Source of the DNA: JALSKU01 sp964556545
GTDB lineage: Bacteria; Campylobacterota; Campylobacteria; Campylobacterales; JALSKU01
DNA: 49,555 bases
Reading direction: 5' to 3'
NCBI GenBank assembly: GCA_964556545.1
Contig: CAZKWE010000093.1
Coordinates: 1-49,555 of the forward strand
Of the stretch, positions 1 through 8,497 are shown piece by piece. The position numbers were made by a program, and so were the translations under genes. Every line of letters begins with the position of its first letter. The stretch's first letter is position 1. Below the pieces are notes generated by a model that was not told where the DNA came from, made no database searches, and saw nothing but the letters and a program-made list of their open reading frames with translations.

Positions 1-336
1 GGAATATATAGGATATTCCAAAATATTGGAACTGTTTGCATCATTAAAATAAAAAAGTTTTTGATCATTTACATTGTAAGTAGTTACATTATCAAGCTTA
101 TCCGGATAAGGAGTGCTGTCTCCTTTTAACATATTTCTTGACTTTTGCAAAGATATGCCGTTTCTTATGGCCGATACTTGACTTTTTCCTTTAACTATAA
201 CCGCATCACTTCTTGTCACCATAAGTCTCGGAACGGCAACAGCAGCAAGTATGCCTATAACTACGATAACAAAAACAAGTTCAACCATAGTAAAAGCGAA
301 TTTGAAATATTTAGTATCAACATTAATATTTGACAA
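1..336 (-). CDS. type IV pilin-like / pseudopilin protein, C-terminus cut by window edge
   Basis: The reading frame stays open to base 1, so the C-terminus lies outside the window. The N-terminus has the class III prepilin pattern: a short basic leader, then FTMVELVFVIVVIGILAA, a hydrophobic helix with the conserved Glu at mature position +5. I place the start at a TTG (334-336), which has an AAGGGG ribosome site about 7 bases upstream; the first in-frame ATG falls inside the helix and would destroy the leader. The residue before the expected cleavage site is Ala instead of the usual Gly. The frame overlaps the end of the next upstream pilin gene by 14 bp, so the two are probably co-transcribed. 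It likely forms part of a type II secretion or type IV pilus-like fibre; which one cannot be told. Confidence 0.8.
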   Translation of the reverse strand, partial: MSNINVDTKYFKFAFTMVELVFVIVVIGILAAVAVPRLMVTRSDAVIVKGKSQVSAIRNGISLQKSRNMLKGDSTPYPDKLDNVTTYNVNDQKLFYFNDANSSNILEYPIYS

Positions 337-778
337 AAATTCCCCTTAATCTAACTTGATACAAATTCGGTTTTATCTCTTTTTGAAGATATTTACATAG
401 CATATTAGATGTGGAAATTGTACTAACATTCAAATCATTATCACTTGCGGTTTTTACAACTGTCATCTTGATACAGTTAACTCCACCCATTTTAATAATT
501 GCTACATTATCAATACTGCAATTGGCTTCATCTCTTATTACCAGCTTTGAAAGAGTATTGGACATATTTGCAAGATTTGAAGTAGTCTCTTTTTTGGAAG
601 TAGCATAAGTCGTAATTTCACTTATAATATTTCCGATATTCATCATCATTGTTGACACTCTGGCATCATCTCTCGTAGCCACAAGTTTTGGTATGGCTAT
701 AATAGCCAATATTCCTATTATAACAATAACAAAAATCAATTCAAAGAGAGTAAAACCTTTTTTTATACTCTTTTTCAT
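323..778 (-). CDS. type IV pilin-like / pseudopilin protein
   Basis: A 151-residue protein with leader MKKSIKKG followed by FTLFELIFVIVIIGILAIIA, the prepilin-peptidase signature (Gly at -1, Phe at +1, Glu at +5) and a single transmembrane/assembly helix. The helix continues into IPKLVATRDDAR, the same extension seen in its two neighbours. The globular part has Cys residues near 87, 101 and 127, and the C-terminal 25 residues (LCKxLQ... ending VKY) resemble the paralogue just upstream, so the genes look like tandem duplicates. No good ribosome site is visible before the ATG, and a stem-loop lies in the gap upstream. Probably a minor pilin or pseudopilin inserted in the inner membrane before assembly. 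Confidence 0.82.
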   Translation of the reverse strand: MKKSIKKGFTLFELIFVIVIIGILAIIAIPKLVATRDDARVSTMMMNIGNIISEITTYATSKKETTSNLANMSNTLSKLVIRDEANCSIDNVAIIKMGGVNCIKMTVVKTASDNDLNVSTISTSNMLCKYLQKEIKPNLYQVRLRGIFVKY

Positions 779-802
779 AATTTTTAATAATCAATCCAAG
801 AG

Positions 803-845
803 GTGTGAGAAAAGTAACAACTCTTATCCCTTTATTTTCTCACAC
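803..845 (-). repeat. intercistronic stem-loop between two pilin genes
   Basis: An 11-bp perfect inverted repeat (GTGTGAGAAAA at 803-813 and its complement at 835-845) with a 21-base loop. It lies between the stop of the upstream pilin gene (856) and the start of the downstream one (778). There is no T-tract typical of an intrinsic terminator on the minus strand. It could be an RNA processing or stability element setting the ratio of the two pilins. Confidence 0.6.
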
Positions 846-855
846 TTCTATAAGA

Positions 856-1317
856 TTAATATTTTACATTTGAACCTGCAAGTGTCAAATTTTGCTCTTT
901 TACTATATCTTGTATTCCTTTACAAAGCAAACTTGTAGTATCAGCTCCCTTTTTAACTTGTAAAGCAGTTTGATTTGTCTCCAACACTATGCATACATGA
1001 CTTGAATCCGCACCATAAATATTAAAAATTCTTTTACCGATAGTAACATTATCATCTTCAGCACCACCGGAATTAGTACTCAATGTATTTAGCACTTGGG
1101 ACATTTTTGTTAATTCGGTCGAATTAGCATCTCCTCCTTGTGATGTTACATATGAAGATATCTCACTTACTGCAGAAGATACCTCTTGTGCTATAGTAGA
1201 AGCTTTAGCATCCGTTCTTGTAGCCATAAGTTTCGGTATGGCAACCGCCGCTAAAATACCGATAATTACAATAACAAAAATCAATTCTACCATTGTAAAA
1301 CCATTTCTCCTTCTCAT
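856..1317 (-). CDS. type IV pilin-like / pseudopilin protein
   Basis: A 153-residue protein, first gene of the pilin group. The leader MRRRNG precedes FTMVELIFVIVIIGILAAVA: Gly at -1, Glu at +5 and a hydrophobic N-terminal helix, the class III signal cut and methylated by prepilin peptidase. The segment IPKLMATRTDAKAST resembles the downstream paralogue, and both end in a Cys-containing tail closing with VKY. Two Cys (in HVCIVL and LLCKGI) may form the C-terminal disulfide loop common in pilins. A strong AAGGAG site lies 6 bases before the ATG. The 856-778 gap holds a stem-loop. Confidence 0.85.
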   Translation of the reverse strand: MRRRNGFTMVELIFVIVIIGILAAVAIPKLMATRTDAKASTIAQEVSSAVSEISSYVTSQGGDANSTELTKMSQVLNTLSTNSGGAEDDNVTIGKRIFNIYGADSSHVCIVLETNQTALQVKKGADTTSLLCKGIQDIVKEQNLTLAGSNVKY

Positions 1318-1401
1318 CTCAAACTCCTTAAAAAATATTTAAAAATGATACATTTATCATCTTTATCTACTAATGATACTCCAACATAGGTTAATTATAT
1401 C

Positions 1402-1623
1402 TTAAAATGCTTTACTCGCTAATTTTTCAGAAATTTTAGATATCTCTTTTTCAAGCAAAAATTTTTCATAACTCTTTTTTACATAGGCACTAAGAAGAGT
1501 TTTTATATCATTGTTACCTTTTGTAAAAGTTTCCTCTATCTCTTTTTCAAAAACACAAGCAAACTCTTCACTTACTGATATATCATATCTTTTTGCAGCT
1601 ATAGAGACAGTTAACTTTTTCAC
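1402..1623 (-). CDS. small ZapA-like protein (putative cell-division factor)
   Basis: 73 residues. The start MKKLTVSIAAKRYDI resembles the beta-hairpin opening of ZapA proteins (short strand, then a Lys-Arg-Tyr turn), followed by a helical, charged C-terminus suited to coiled-coil tetramerisation. It is slightly shorter than typical ZapA (about 90-110 residues). The ATG overlaps the end of the upstream coiled-coil gene by 4 bp, so the two are translationally coupled. ZapA binds and bundles FtsZ filaments at mid-cell; that role here is inferred from N-terminal resemblance and the coiled-coil partner only. Confidence 0.5.
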   Translation of the reverse strand: MKKLTVSIAAKRYDISVSEEFACVFEKEIEETFTKGNNDIKTLLSAYVKKSYEKFLLEKEISKISEKLASKAF

Positions 1624-1856
1624 CTGTTTAAAACTTCCTCGATTTTACTAAGTATGTCTTCACTCTCGACATCACTGATACTGACTCTCTCTTCAAGTCT
1701 TTTTATATGTATATCTTTGGCTTCATTGCTGGCTTTTAAGGTTGCAACTTCATTTTTAAGTTTTTCATTTTCATCTTTTAATTCTTTATAATTTTTTAAA
1801 AGTTCATCTATCTTTTGGCTTAAAATTTTTGTTTTACTCATATCTTCAAAAAACAT
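1620..1856 (-). CDS. small coiled-coil protein (ZapB-like), function unproven
   Basis: 78 residues, almost entirely heptad-like: runs of Leu/Ile at coiled-coil spacing amid Lys and Glu (for example LLKNYKELKDENEKLKNEV, about residues 19-37). No membrane segment or enzyme motif. The first ATG (1854-1856) has AAAAGG about 6 bases upstream and is preferred; a second ATG five codons in is possible. Length and composition match ZapB-type division proteins, and the 4-bp overlap with a ZapA-like gene supports a shared role, but coiled coils are too generic for certainty. Confidence 0.5.
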   Translation of the reverse strand: MFFEDMSKTKILSQKIDELLKNYKELKDENEKLKNEVATLKASNEAKDIHIKRLEERVSISDVESEDILSKIEEVLNR

Positions 1857-1952
1857 TTATAACCTTTTAATGCAAATTTTACTCAATGATACCAAAAGTT
1901 TACTAAAATTTAAAGCAAAAATATATCCTTACCCGCATTTATCAAATTTTAG

Positions 1953-1958
1953 TATAAT
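1953..1958 (+). promoter_or_regulatory. -10 box of the probable uvrB promoter
   Basis: TATAAT in an AT-rich stretch 28 bases before the uvrB ATG; no clear -35 hexamer, as is common for sigma-70 promoters in Campylobacterota. Confidence 0.55.
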
Positions 1959-1986
1959 ATCAAAAAAAATCAAATAACGGAAAAAT

Positions 1987-3963
1987 ATGAAGAAAAAATT
2001 TGAATTATCCGGGAATTATACCCCAAAAGGCGATCAGCCGAAAGCTATAAAAAAACTCTCAATGAGTATCAAAAAGGGAAACAAATATCAAACCCTTGTG
2101 GGAGTTACAGGAAGCGGTAAAACTTTTACCATGGCTAAAATCATAGAAGAAACAAATCTTCCTACACTTATAATGACCCACAATAAAACTTTGGCAGCCC
2201 AGCTATACAGTGAATTTAAAGGATTTTTTCCAAAAAACCATGTAGAGTATTTTATAAGTTATTATGATTACTATCAGCCGGAAGCCTATATACCAAGAAG
2301 TGATCTTTTTATAGAAAAAGACAGTTCCGTAAATGCCGAACTTGAAAGACTGAGACTTAGTGCTACGGCTTCACTTTTAAGTTACAATGATGTTATATGT
2401 GTAGCTTCCGTTTCAGCCAATTACGGTCTTGGAAACCCCCATGAATATAAAAAAATGGTTCAGAGCATAGAAGTTTCACAGGAATTAAATCAAAAAGAAT
2501 TGCTTTTGAGACTTGTCGATATGGGATACAAAAGAAATGATAACTTTTTTGACAGAGGAAATTTCAGAGTCAACGGAGATGTTATAGATATATTCCCGGC
2601 ATACAAAGAAGATGAGGCTTTAAGAATTGAATTTTTTGCAGATGAAGTTGAAAGTCTTTACTATTTTGATATATTGACCGGCAAAAAGATAGGAAAAGAG
2701 TTAAAAAAAATTGTTATTTATGCGGCAAATCAATTTATAGTAGGACAGGATAGATTAAAAGAAGCTGTAAAAGAGATAGAAAAGGAGTTGCAAGAAAGAC
2801 TTGATTTTTTTAAAAAAGAGAATAGGCTTGTCGAGTATCAAAGATTGAAACAAAGAGTTGAATTTGATCTTGAAATGATGGAAAGTACCGGCACTTGCAA
2901 AGGTATAGAAAATTATGCAAGATATCTTACGGGGAAAAAGGCCGGTGAAACTCCATACTCTTTGTTTGATTATTATGAAGCCATGGGAGAAGATTATCTT
3001 TTAATCGTTGATGAATCACATGTTAGTTTACCGCAGTTTCGAGGAATGTATGCAGGTGACAGAAGCAGAAAAGAGATACTTGTGGAGTATGGATTCAGAC
3101 TTCCTTCCGCACTTGATAACAGACCTTTACAGTTTGATGAATTTATCTCAAAAGCACATCAGTTTTTGTTTGTCAGTGCCACTCCCAATGAGTATGAATT
3201 AAAATTATCCGGAAAAAATATAGCAGAGCAAATTATCAGACCGACAGGACTTCTCGATCCTGAAGTTGAAGTTATAGATAGCGAATACCAAGTAGAAAAA
3301 CTCTATGATGAAATCAAAAAGAGAGTAGAAAAAAATGAAAAAGTCCTTGTAACAACTCTTACAAAAAAGATGGCTGAAGAATTAACAAAATATTATATGG
3401 AATTGGGCTTGAAAGTCAAGTATATGCACAGTGATATTGATGCGATTGAGAGAAATCAAATCATAAGAGGATTGAGGCTTGGTGAATTTGATATACTTGT
3501 CGGGATAAATCTTTTAAGAGAAGGCCTTGATCTTCCGGAAGTGTCTCTTGTTGGTATATTGGATGCTGACAAAGAGGGATTTTTAAGAAGTGAAACTGCT
3601 CTTATGCAAACTATGGGCAGAACCGCCAGGAATATCAATGGAAAGGTTATCATGTTTGCCAAAAAGATAACTCCTTCTATGCAAAAAGCGATACAAACAA
3701 CCGAAAAAAGAAGAGCACTGCAAAAAAAATACAATAAAATTCATAATATAACTCCGAAAAGCACTATAAGAAAACTTGATGAAAATCTCAAGCTTGAGGA
3801 TTATACAAAAACAAAACCTGTTTTGGATAAAATTCCTGCAATTGAAAAAAGAAAAATTGTAAACGAACTTAGAAAACTGATGCATGAAGCTGCTAAAAAT
3901 CTGGAATTTGAGGAGGCGGCACGACTTAGAGATGAGATAAAAAAGTTAAACAAAGAACAATAA
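1987..3963 (+). CDS. uvrB: excinuclease ABC subunit B
   Basis: 658 residues, full length. UvrB is the damage-verifying helicase of nucleotide excision repair: UvrA loads it and UvrC then cuts both sides of the lesion. Walker A GVTGSGKT is at residues 39-46. The damage-sensing beta-hairpin SYYDYYQPEAYIP begins near residue 91, the Walker B-type DESH lies near 340, and LFVSATP and QTMGRTARN are later helicase motifs. The C-terminal UVR motif (NLEFEEAARLRDEI, about 635-648) is the UvrC contact. It is transcribed away from the Zap-like genes. Confidence 0.97.
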   Translation: MKKKFELSGNYTPKGDQPKAIKKLSMSIKKGNKYQTLVGVTGSGKTFTMAKIIEETNLPTLIMTHNKTLAAQLYSEFKGFFPKNHVEYFISYYDYYQPEAYIPRSDLFIEKDSSVNAELERLRLSATASLLSYNDVICVASVSANYGLGNPHEYKKMVQSIEVSQELNQKELLLRLVDMGYKRNDNFFDRGNFRVNGDVIDIFPAYKEDEALRIEFFADEVESLYYFDILTGKKIGKELKKIVIYAANQFIVGQDRLKEAVKEIEKELQERLDFFKKENRLVEYQRLKQRVEFDLEMMESTGTCKGIENYARYLTGKKAGETPYSLFDYYEAMGEDYLLIVDESHVSLPQFRGMYAGDRSRKEILVEYGFRLPSALDNRPLQFDEFISKAHQFLFVSATPNEYELKLSGKNIAEQIIRPTGLLDPEVEVIDSEYQVEKLYDEIKKRVEKNEKVLVTTLTKKMAEELTKYYMELGLKVKYMHSDIDAIERNQIIRGLRLGEFDILVGINLLREGLDLPEVSLVGILDADKEGFLRSETALMQTMGRTARNINGKVIMFAKKITPSMQKAIQTTEKRRALQKKYNKIHNITPKSTIRKLDENLKLEDYTKTKPVLDKIPAIEKRKIVNELRKLMHEAAKNLEFEEAARLRDEIKKLNKEQ

Positions 3964-3984
3964 ATCAACCTCCAATAATAATTA

Positions 3985-4007
3985 TATAATACGATATATG
4001 ATATAAT
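3985..4007 (+). promoter_or_regulatory. candidate -10 boxes upstream of ppk
   Basis: Two TATAAT hexamers (3985-3990 and 4002-4007) lie in the 62-bp uvrB-ppk gap, followed by AAAAAGGAG before the ppk ATG. Either could give ppk its own promoter. Confidence 0.45.
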
Positions 4008-4025
4008 AAGAAAAAAAGGAGAGAT

Positions 4026-6119
4026 ATGGTCAATCTTAATAATCCGGAATTTTATATCAACAGGGAGCTTTCATGGCTGAAATTTAACAGCAGAGTATTG
4101 GCACAATCGACCCTTAAAAATTTACCGTTGCTTGAAAGACTTAAGTTTTTAGCTATTTACGCTACCAATCTTGATGAATTTTATATGATAAGAGTGGCAG
4201 GTTTAAAACAGCTTTTTTCAGCAAGAGTGGTAGATACCGGTCCGGATAGACTAACTCCTTTGCAACAATTAAGAGAAATAAGAGCATATTTAAACAAAGA
4301 AAAGGATGAATTGGTTTCAAGCTATAAAAATATAACTGCCTCACTTGAAAAAGAGGGACTGTTTATAACCGAATATGACAAACTTGACTCTACTCTTCAA
4401 AAAGTTGCCGATGATTACTTTTTTGAGCATCTTTTTCCTATAGTTATCCCTATAGCAGTTGACTCAACCCATCCTTTCCCGCATCTTAACAACCTAAGTT
4501 TTGCTCTTGCAGTTAAATTGACCGACAAAGATAATCAAACCGAAACAAAATTCGGAATGGTAAGAATTTCCAGAATGCTTCCAAGGTTTATTGAGGTTGA
4601 TGATTCTCATTATATTCCCATAGAATCACTTGTTGAAAAACACATAGAAAATCTTTTTCCCGGATTTGTTGCCAGAAGCGTATCGGCTTTTAGAGTAACA
4701 AGAAATGCTGATATCATTATAGAAGAGGAAGAAGCGGATGACTTTATGGAGATACTCGAACAAGGACTTAAGCTAAGAAAAAAAGGTGCTTTTGTAAGAC
4801 TTGAAATTCAAAGCGGTGTTGATGAAGATATATTGGATTTTCTAAATACACATTTAAAAATTTTTCCAAGAGATATATACAAATACGATATTCCACTAAA
4901 TTTAGGAACCCTTTGGCAAATAGTAGGAAACCAACATTTTGCTCATTTGACACTCGAATCCAATAAACCAAAAATACTTCCCCCTTTTGATGAAAACAGA
5001 TCCATATTTGATACCATAGAAAACGGGGAAGCTTTACTGGTACACCCTTATGAGAGTTTTGAGCCGGTTACCAAGCTTATCCAAAGTGCGGCAAAAGATC
5101 CCAAAACCTTATCTATCAGAATGACATTATACAGAGTAGAGAAAAACTCACCCATAGTTGCAGCCCTTATAGATGCGGCAAATAATGGTATTCAAGTTAC
5201 CGTGATGGTAGAACTAAAGGCCAGATTTGACGAAGAAAACAACTTAGTTTGGGCAAAATCACTTGAAAATGCAGGTGCACATGTTGTATATGGCATAAGC
5301 GGTTTTAAAGTACATGCAAAAATTACGCAAATCATACGAAAAGTTGATAACAAATTAAAATTTTACATACATCTTGCAACAGGAAACTACAATGGTGCAA
5401 CTGCAAAAATATACAGTGATGTAAGTTTTTTTACTTCAAGAGATAAAATTGTAACAGACAGTACAACTTTTTTTCATATATTGACAGGTTTTGCAAAAAA
5501 GCAAAGATTAAAATATTTAAGTATGTCACCGACACAAATAAAACCAAAACTGCTTGGTATGATAAACAATGAGATACAGCACAAAGAAAATGCTCATATC
5601 ATCTTAAAAGCTAACTCTTTGGTAGATCAGGACATTATAAAAGCACTCTACAAAGCATCAATGGCAGGAGTAAAAATAGATCTTATCATTAGAGGAATAT
5701 GTTGCCTTAAACCCGGGATAAAAGGAATTAGTGAAAATATAAATGTTATCTCCATAGTAGGAAAATATCTTGAACATGCCAGAATTTACTACTTTAAAAA
5801 CTCTTTTCCGAATATCTATATTTCAAGTGCGGATTTGATGCCGAGAAATCTTGAAAGAAGACTAGAGCTTATGTCGCCTATAGAGGATGAAAGGCTTTCT
5901 CATACTCTAAAAGAGATACTTGATCTTCAACTTGCCGACAATGAGCTTAGCTGGAAACTTCAGCAAAACGGGATATACATTAAAAAAACAAGACAAAAAG
6001 ATGAAAAACCGATAAATTGCCATGAAATTCTTGAAAGCTTTATAAACAAACTTTATAAATCGCTTTATAAGGATAGAACAAAAAAAGGTAAAAATTTGGC
6101 AAGAAAATTCAATACATAA
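4026..6119 (+). CDS. ppk: polyphosphate kinase 1
   Basis: 697 residues, the usual PPK1 size. It reversibly transfers the gamma-phosphate of ATP onto inorganic polyphosphate and acts at the membrane/cytosol. The N-terminus INRELSWLKFNSRVL is the PPK1 signature. GFKVHAKI contains the likely autophosphorylated His (H430), and YLEHARIYYF has the second conserved His (H584). Phospholipase D-like folds span about residues 320-680. A strong AAAAAGGAG site precedes the ATG. It is followed 14 bp later by the gamma carbonic anhydrase-like gene, probably co-transcribed. Confidence 0.96.
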   Translation: MVNLNNPEFYINRELSWLKFNSRVLAQSTLKNLPLLERLKFLAIYATNLDEFYMIRVAGLKQLFSARVVDTGPDRLTPLQQLREIRAYLNKEKDELVSSYKNITASLEKEGLFITEYDKLDSTLQKVADDYFFEHLFPIVIPIAVDSTHPFPHLNNLSFALAVKLTDKDNQTETKFGMVRISRMLPRFIEVDDSHYIPIESLVEKHIENLFPGFVARSVSAFRVTRNADIIIEEEEADDFMEILEQGLKLRKKGAFVRLEIQSGVDEDILDFLNTHLKIFPRDIYKYDIPLNLGTLWQIVGNQHFAHLTLESNKPKILPPFDENRSIFDTIENGEALLVHPYESFEPVTKLIQSAAKDPKTLSIRMTLYRVEKNSPIVAALIDAANNGIQVTVMVELKARFDEENNLVWAKSLENAGAHVVYGISGFKVHAKITQIIRKVDNKLKFYIHLATGNYNGATAKIYSDVSFFTSRDKIVTDSTTFFHILTGFAKKQRLKYLSMSPTQIKPKLLGMINNEIQHKENAHIILKANSLVDQDIIKALYKASMAGVKIDLIIRGICCLKPGIKGISENINVISIVGKYLEHARIYYFKNSFPNIYISSADLMPRNLERRLELMSPIEDERLSHTLKEILDLQLADNELSWKLQQNGIYIKKTRQKDEKPINCHEILESFINKLYKSLYKDRTKKGKNLARKFNT

Positions 6120-6133
6120 ATCAAAGGAACAAA

Positions 6134-6655
6134 GTGATATATGCCTACAATAAAATAACTCCTAATGTCGGGAAAAATGTATTTATAGCAAAAAGTGCCG
6201 ATATCATAGGTGAAGTTTCGATAGGAGATGACAGTTCGATTTGGTTCGGGTGTGTTTTAAGAGGTGATGTTAACTATATAAATATAGGCAACAGAGTAAA
6301 TATACAAGATATGAGTATGATACATGTTACTCATGCATCCTTTGATAATCCTGACGGCAACCCCACCGTTATAGAAGATGATGTTACCGTAGGACACAAA
6401 GTAATGCTCCATGGCTGTATGATAAAAAAAGGATCTTTAATAGGAATGAGCGCTACAATACTTGATGGTGCCATTATAGGAGAAGAGTCTATTGTGGGAG
6501 CTAACTCACTTGTTACCAAAAATAAAAAATTCCCTCCAAGAAGCCTTATAGTAGGTTCACCGGCAAAATTAATAAGAACTTTAAATGATGCAGAAATCGA
6601 AGAATTATATAACTCTGCAAAAAGATATGTAGATTATAAAAATAGTTACTTATAA
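6134..6655 (+). CDS. gamma carbonic anhydrase / hexapeptide-repeat family protein
   Basis: 173 residues built from left-handed beta-helix hexapeptide repeats (for example AKSADIIGEVSIGDDSSIWF), the YrdA/PaaY type fold of gamma-class carbonic anhydrases, which are trimers with metal between subunits. Candidate metal ligands are the His residues in MIHVTHASF and in VGHKVMLHGC. The tail SPAKLIRTL matches the family. I use the GTG start because AAAGGA lies 7 bases before it and the next residues align with family N-termini. CO2 hydration is plausible but many relatives have no proven activity. Confidence 0.85.
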   Translation: MIYAYNKITPNVGKNVFIAKSADIIGEVSIGDDSSIWFGCVLRGDVNYINIGNRVNIQDMSMIHVTHASFDNPDGNPTVIEDDVTVGHKVMLHGCMIKKGSLIGMSATILDGAIIGEESIVGANSLVTKNKKFPPRSLIVGSPAKLIRTLNDAEIEELYNSAKRYVDYKNSYL

Positions 6656-6720
6656 TAAATTATTATAATAAATATCAAAAAAAGCATAATGTGAATAATA
6701 ATATTTTAATAATTAAATGT

Positions 6721-6785
6721 TATAATACATATACACAAAACAATATTAAACTATGGTTTAGCTTTTAACTAACCTTTTGTAGTTT
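6721..6785 (+). promoter_or_regulatory. sqr promoter and structured 5' leader
   Basis: TATAAT at 6721-6726 is a clear -10 box. In the leader, AAACTA (6748-6753) pairs with TAGTTT (6780-6785), and inside it GGTTTAG (6555-equivalent arm at 6755-6761) pairs with CTAACC (6769-6774) with one bulge. The nested stem ends just before the AAGGAG ribosome site, so it could affect translation or mRNA stability of sqr. It matches no riboswitch class I recognise. Confidence 0.5.
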
Positions 6786-6801
6786 AAAACAAGGAGAGCA
6801 A

Positions 6802-8277
6802 ATGGCGAGAGTAGTTATACTTGGCGGAGGTGTTTCAGGACATACAGCTGCAACATTTTTATCAAAATGGCTGGGTAAAAAACATGAAGTGGTGGTTGTA
6901 ACACCGAATGCAAAATGGAACTGGATACCATCAAATGTCTGGGTCGGAGTAGGTCAAATGAGTGTTGAAGAAGTTGTTTTTGAACTTGCACCTGTTTACA
7001 AAAAAGCAGGGATTGACTACAGACAGGCAAAAGCACTTTCAATCCACCCCGAAGGCGGTGAAGAAGAAGCCAAGCCTTATGTAACTGTAGAATACACCGA
7101 TCCGAACAAAGCGGGTGAACTTGAAAAAATTACTTATGATTATCTTGTAAATGCAACAGGACCAAAACTCAACTTTGATGCAACTCCTGGTTTAGGCGAT
7201 GGCAATGGCGGATTGGGAGCAAATACAGTCTCAGTTTGTACCGCAAATCATGCCGCTCATGCTGCAAACGAGCTTGAACTTATCATTGAACAAATGAAAA
7301 AAGGTGAACATAAAAAATTTCTTATAGGCACAGGACATGGTATGTGTACTTGTCAGGGTGCTGCATTTGAATATACTTTTAATGTTGATCACAAGCTAAG
7401 AGAAGCGGGAGTCAGAGACAAAGCAACCGTAACATATATCTCCAATGAATACGAACTTGGTGATTTTGGTGTCGGAGGAATGCATATAAAAAGAGGCGGA
7501 TACATAACAAGCGGTAAAGTTTTTGCCGAATCCTTATATACCGAAAGAGCGGTAAAATGGATAACAAGAGCTCATGTAAACAAAATAGAAAAAGATAGAA
7601 TTCATTATGAAACACTCGACGGCAGTATGCATGAAGAAGAATTTGACTTTGCTATGCTTATACCTCCGTTTGCAGGTGCCGGTATGAAAGCATACGATAA
7701 AGCCGGTGAAGATATAACTTCAAAGGTATTTAATCCTGCAGGCTTTATGAAAGTTGATGCTGATTACACAAGCGGACCAAAAGGTTTTGAAAACTGGTCT
7801 CCTCAAGATTGGCCAAAAACCCTTCAAAATCCCGATTATAGCAATATGTTTGCTGTCGGAATTGCATTTGCACCGCCTCATTTTATAAGCAAGCCTATGA
7901 GTTCGCCAAACGGAACACCAATAAATCCAACTCCACCAAGGACAGGAATGCCTAGTGCAATGATGGGAAAAGCGGTTGCTTTAAGCTTAAGAGACATAAT
8001 AGAAGGAATTTCAGACAAACCTACACATACAGCCAGTATGGCTGAAATGGGTGCAGCTTGTGTTGCAAGTGCAGGTAAAGGTTTATTTAACGGAACAGCT
8101 GCAGCAATGACTATGTATCCGATTATTCCTGATTATGAAAAGTATGAATATGGACGAGATTTAAACGGAACATTCGGCACTATCGGACTGGCTGCACACT
8201 GGGTTAAGCATTTGCTTCATCATGCATTTATCTGGAAGGCAAAACTTAAGCCTTTCTGGACAATAATACCTGAATAA
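6802..8277 (+). CDS. sqr: sulfide:quinone oxidoreductase family flavoprotein
   Basis: 491 residues. The N-terminal VVILGGGVSGHTAA is the FAD-binding Rossmann motif, and NAKWNWIPSNVWVGVG is typical of SQR proteins. SQR oxidises sulfide to sulfur or polysulfide and passes electrons to quinone at the membrane. Cys residues at 146, 182, 184 (MCTC) and 420 are candidates for the redox-active pair. There is no transmembrane helix; the C-terminal stretch HWVKHLLHHAFIWKAKLKPFW looks like an amphipathic membrane anchor. Start: ATG with AAGGAG 7 bases upstream. A small membrane gene follows 14 bp later. The exact SQR type is not assigned. Confidence 0.85.
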   Translation: MARVVILGGGVSGHTAATFLSKWLGKKHEVVVVTPNAKWNWIPSNVWVGVGQMSVEEVVFELAPVYKKAGIDYRQAKALSIHPEGGEEEAKPYVTVEYTDPNKAGELEKITYDYLVNATGPKLNFDATPGLGDGNGGLGANTVSVCTANHAAHAANELELIIEQMKKGEHKKFLIGTGHGMCTCQGAAFEYTFNVDHKLREAGVRDKATVTYISNEYELGDFGVGGMHIKRGGYITSGKVFAESLYTERAVKWITRAHVNKIEKDRIHYETLDGSMHEEEFDFAMLIPPFAGAGMKAYDKAGEDITSKVFNPAGFMKVDADYTSGPKGFENWSPQDWPKTLQNPDYSNMFAVGIAFAPPHFISKPMSSPNGTPINPTPPRTGMPSAMMGKAVALSLRDIIEGISDKPTHTASMAEMGAACVASAGKGLFNGTAAAMTMYPIIPDYEKYEYGRDLNGTFGTIGLAAHWVKHLLHHAFIWKAKLKPFWTIIPE

Positions 8278-8291
8278 AAAAGGAGAAATAT

Positions 8292-8444
8292 ATGAGAAAA
8301 ATAGAACAATACACACAAAATGATTATACACCGGTTCCATCAAAGTTTACCATTTTTATGAGAACATGTATTATTTGGCAATTTATCCAATTTTTATGGA
8401 TAAATTTAAAAATGACAGTACTTATCTTAAAATCACACCACTAA
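8292..8444 (+). CDS. small (50 aa) putative membrane protein linked to sqr
   Basis: 50 codons from ATG to TAA, beginning 14 bp after sqr, with AAGGAG 8 bases before the ATG. The product has a charged, Tyr-rich N-terminus (MRKIEQYTQNDYTPVPSKF), then a hydrophobic stretch rich in Ile, Trp and Phe (about residues 19-47) ending in His-His. One short membrane segment or a membrane-lying helix is likely. Spacing, strong ribosome site and the terminator right after it make it part of the sqr transcript. I do not recognise its function; a partner, anchor or stabiliser of SQR is an inference from position. Confidence 0.7.
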   Translation: MRKIEQYTQNDYTPVPSKFTIFMRTCIIWQFIQFLWINLKMTVLILKSHH

Positions 8445-8451
8445 AATATTG

Positions 8452-8497
8452 GGTCGGAAATTAAATATTTCTGACCTCTTTTTTTCTTTTTCTTTTT
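8452..8497 (+). terminator. terminator after sqr operon
   Basis: Ten-base stem GGTCGGAAAT (8452-8461) pairs with 8467-8476, with one G-T pair and a 5-base loop, followed by a long T-rich run. It overlaps the end of the convergent DnaQ-like gene. Confidence 0.75.

Noticed and set aside
145..333. Plus-strand frame at the left edge
   Set aside because: It is the shadow of the minus-strand pilin gene, which has clear signal and helix features.
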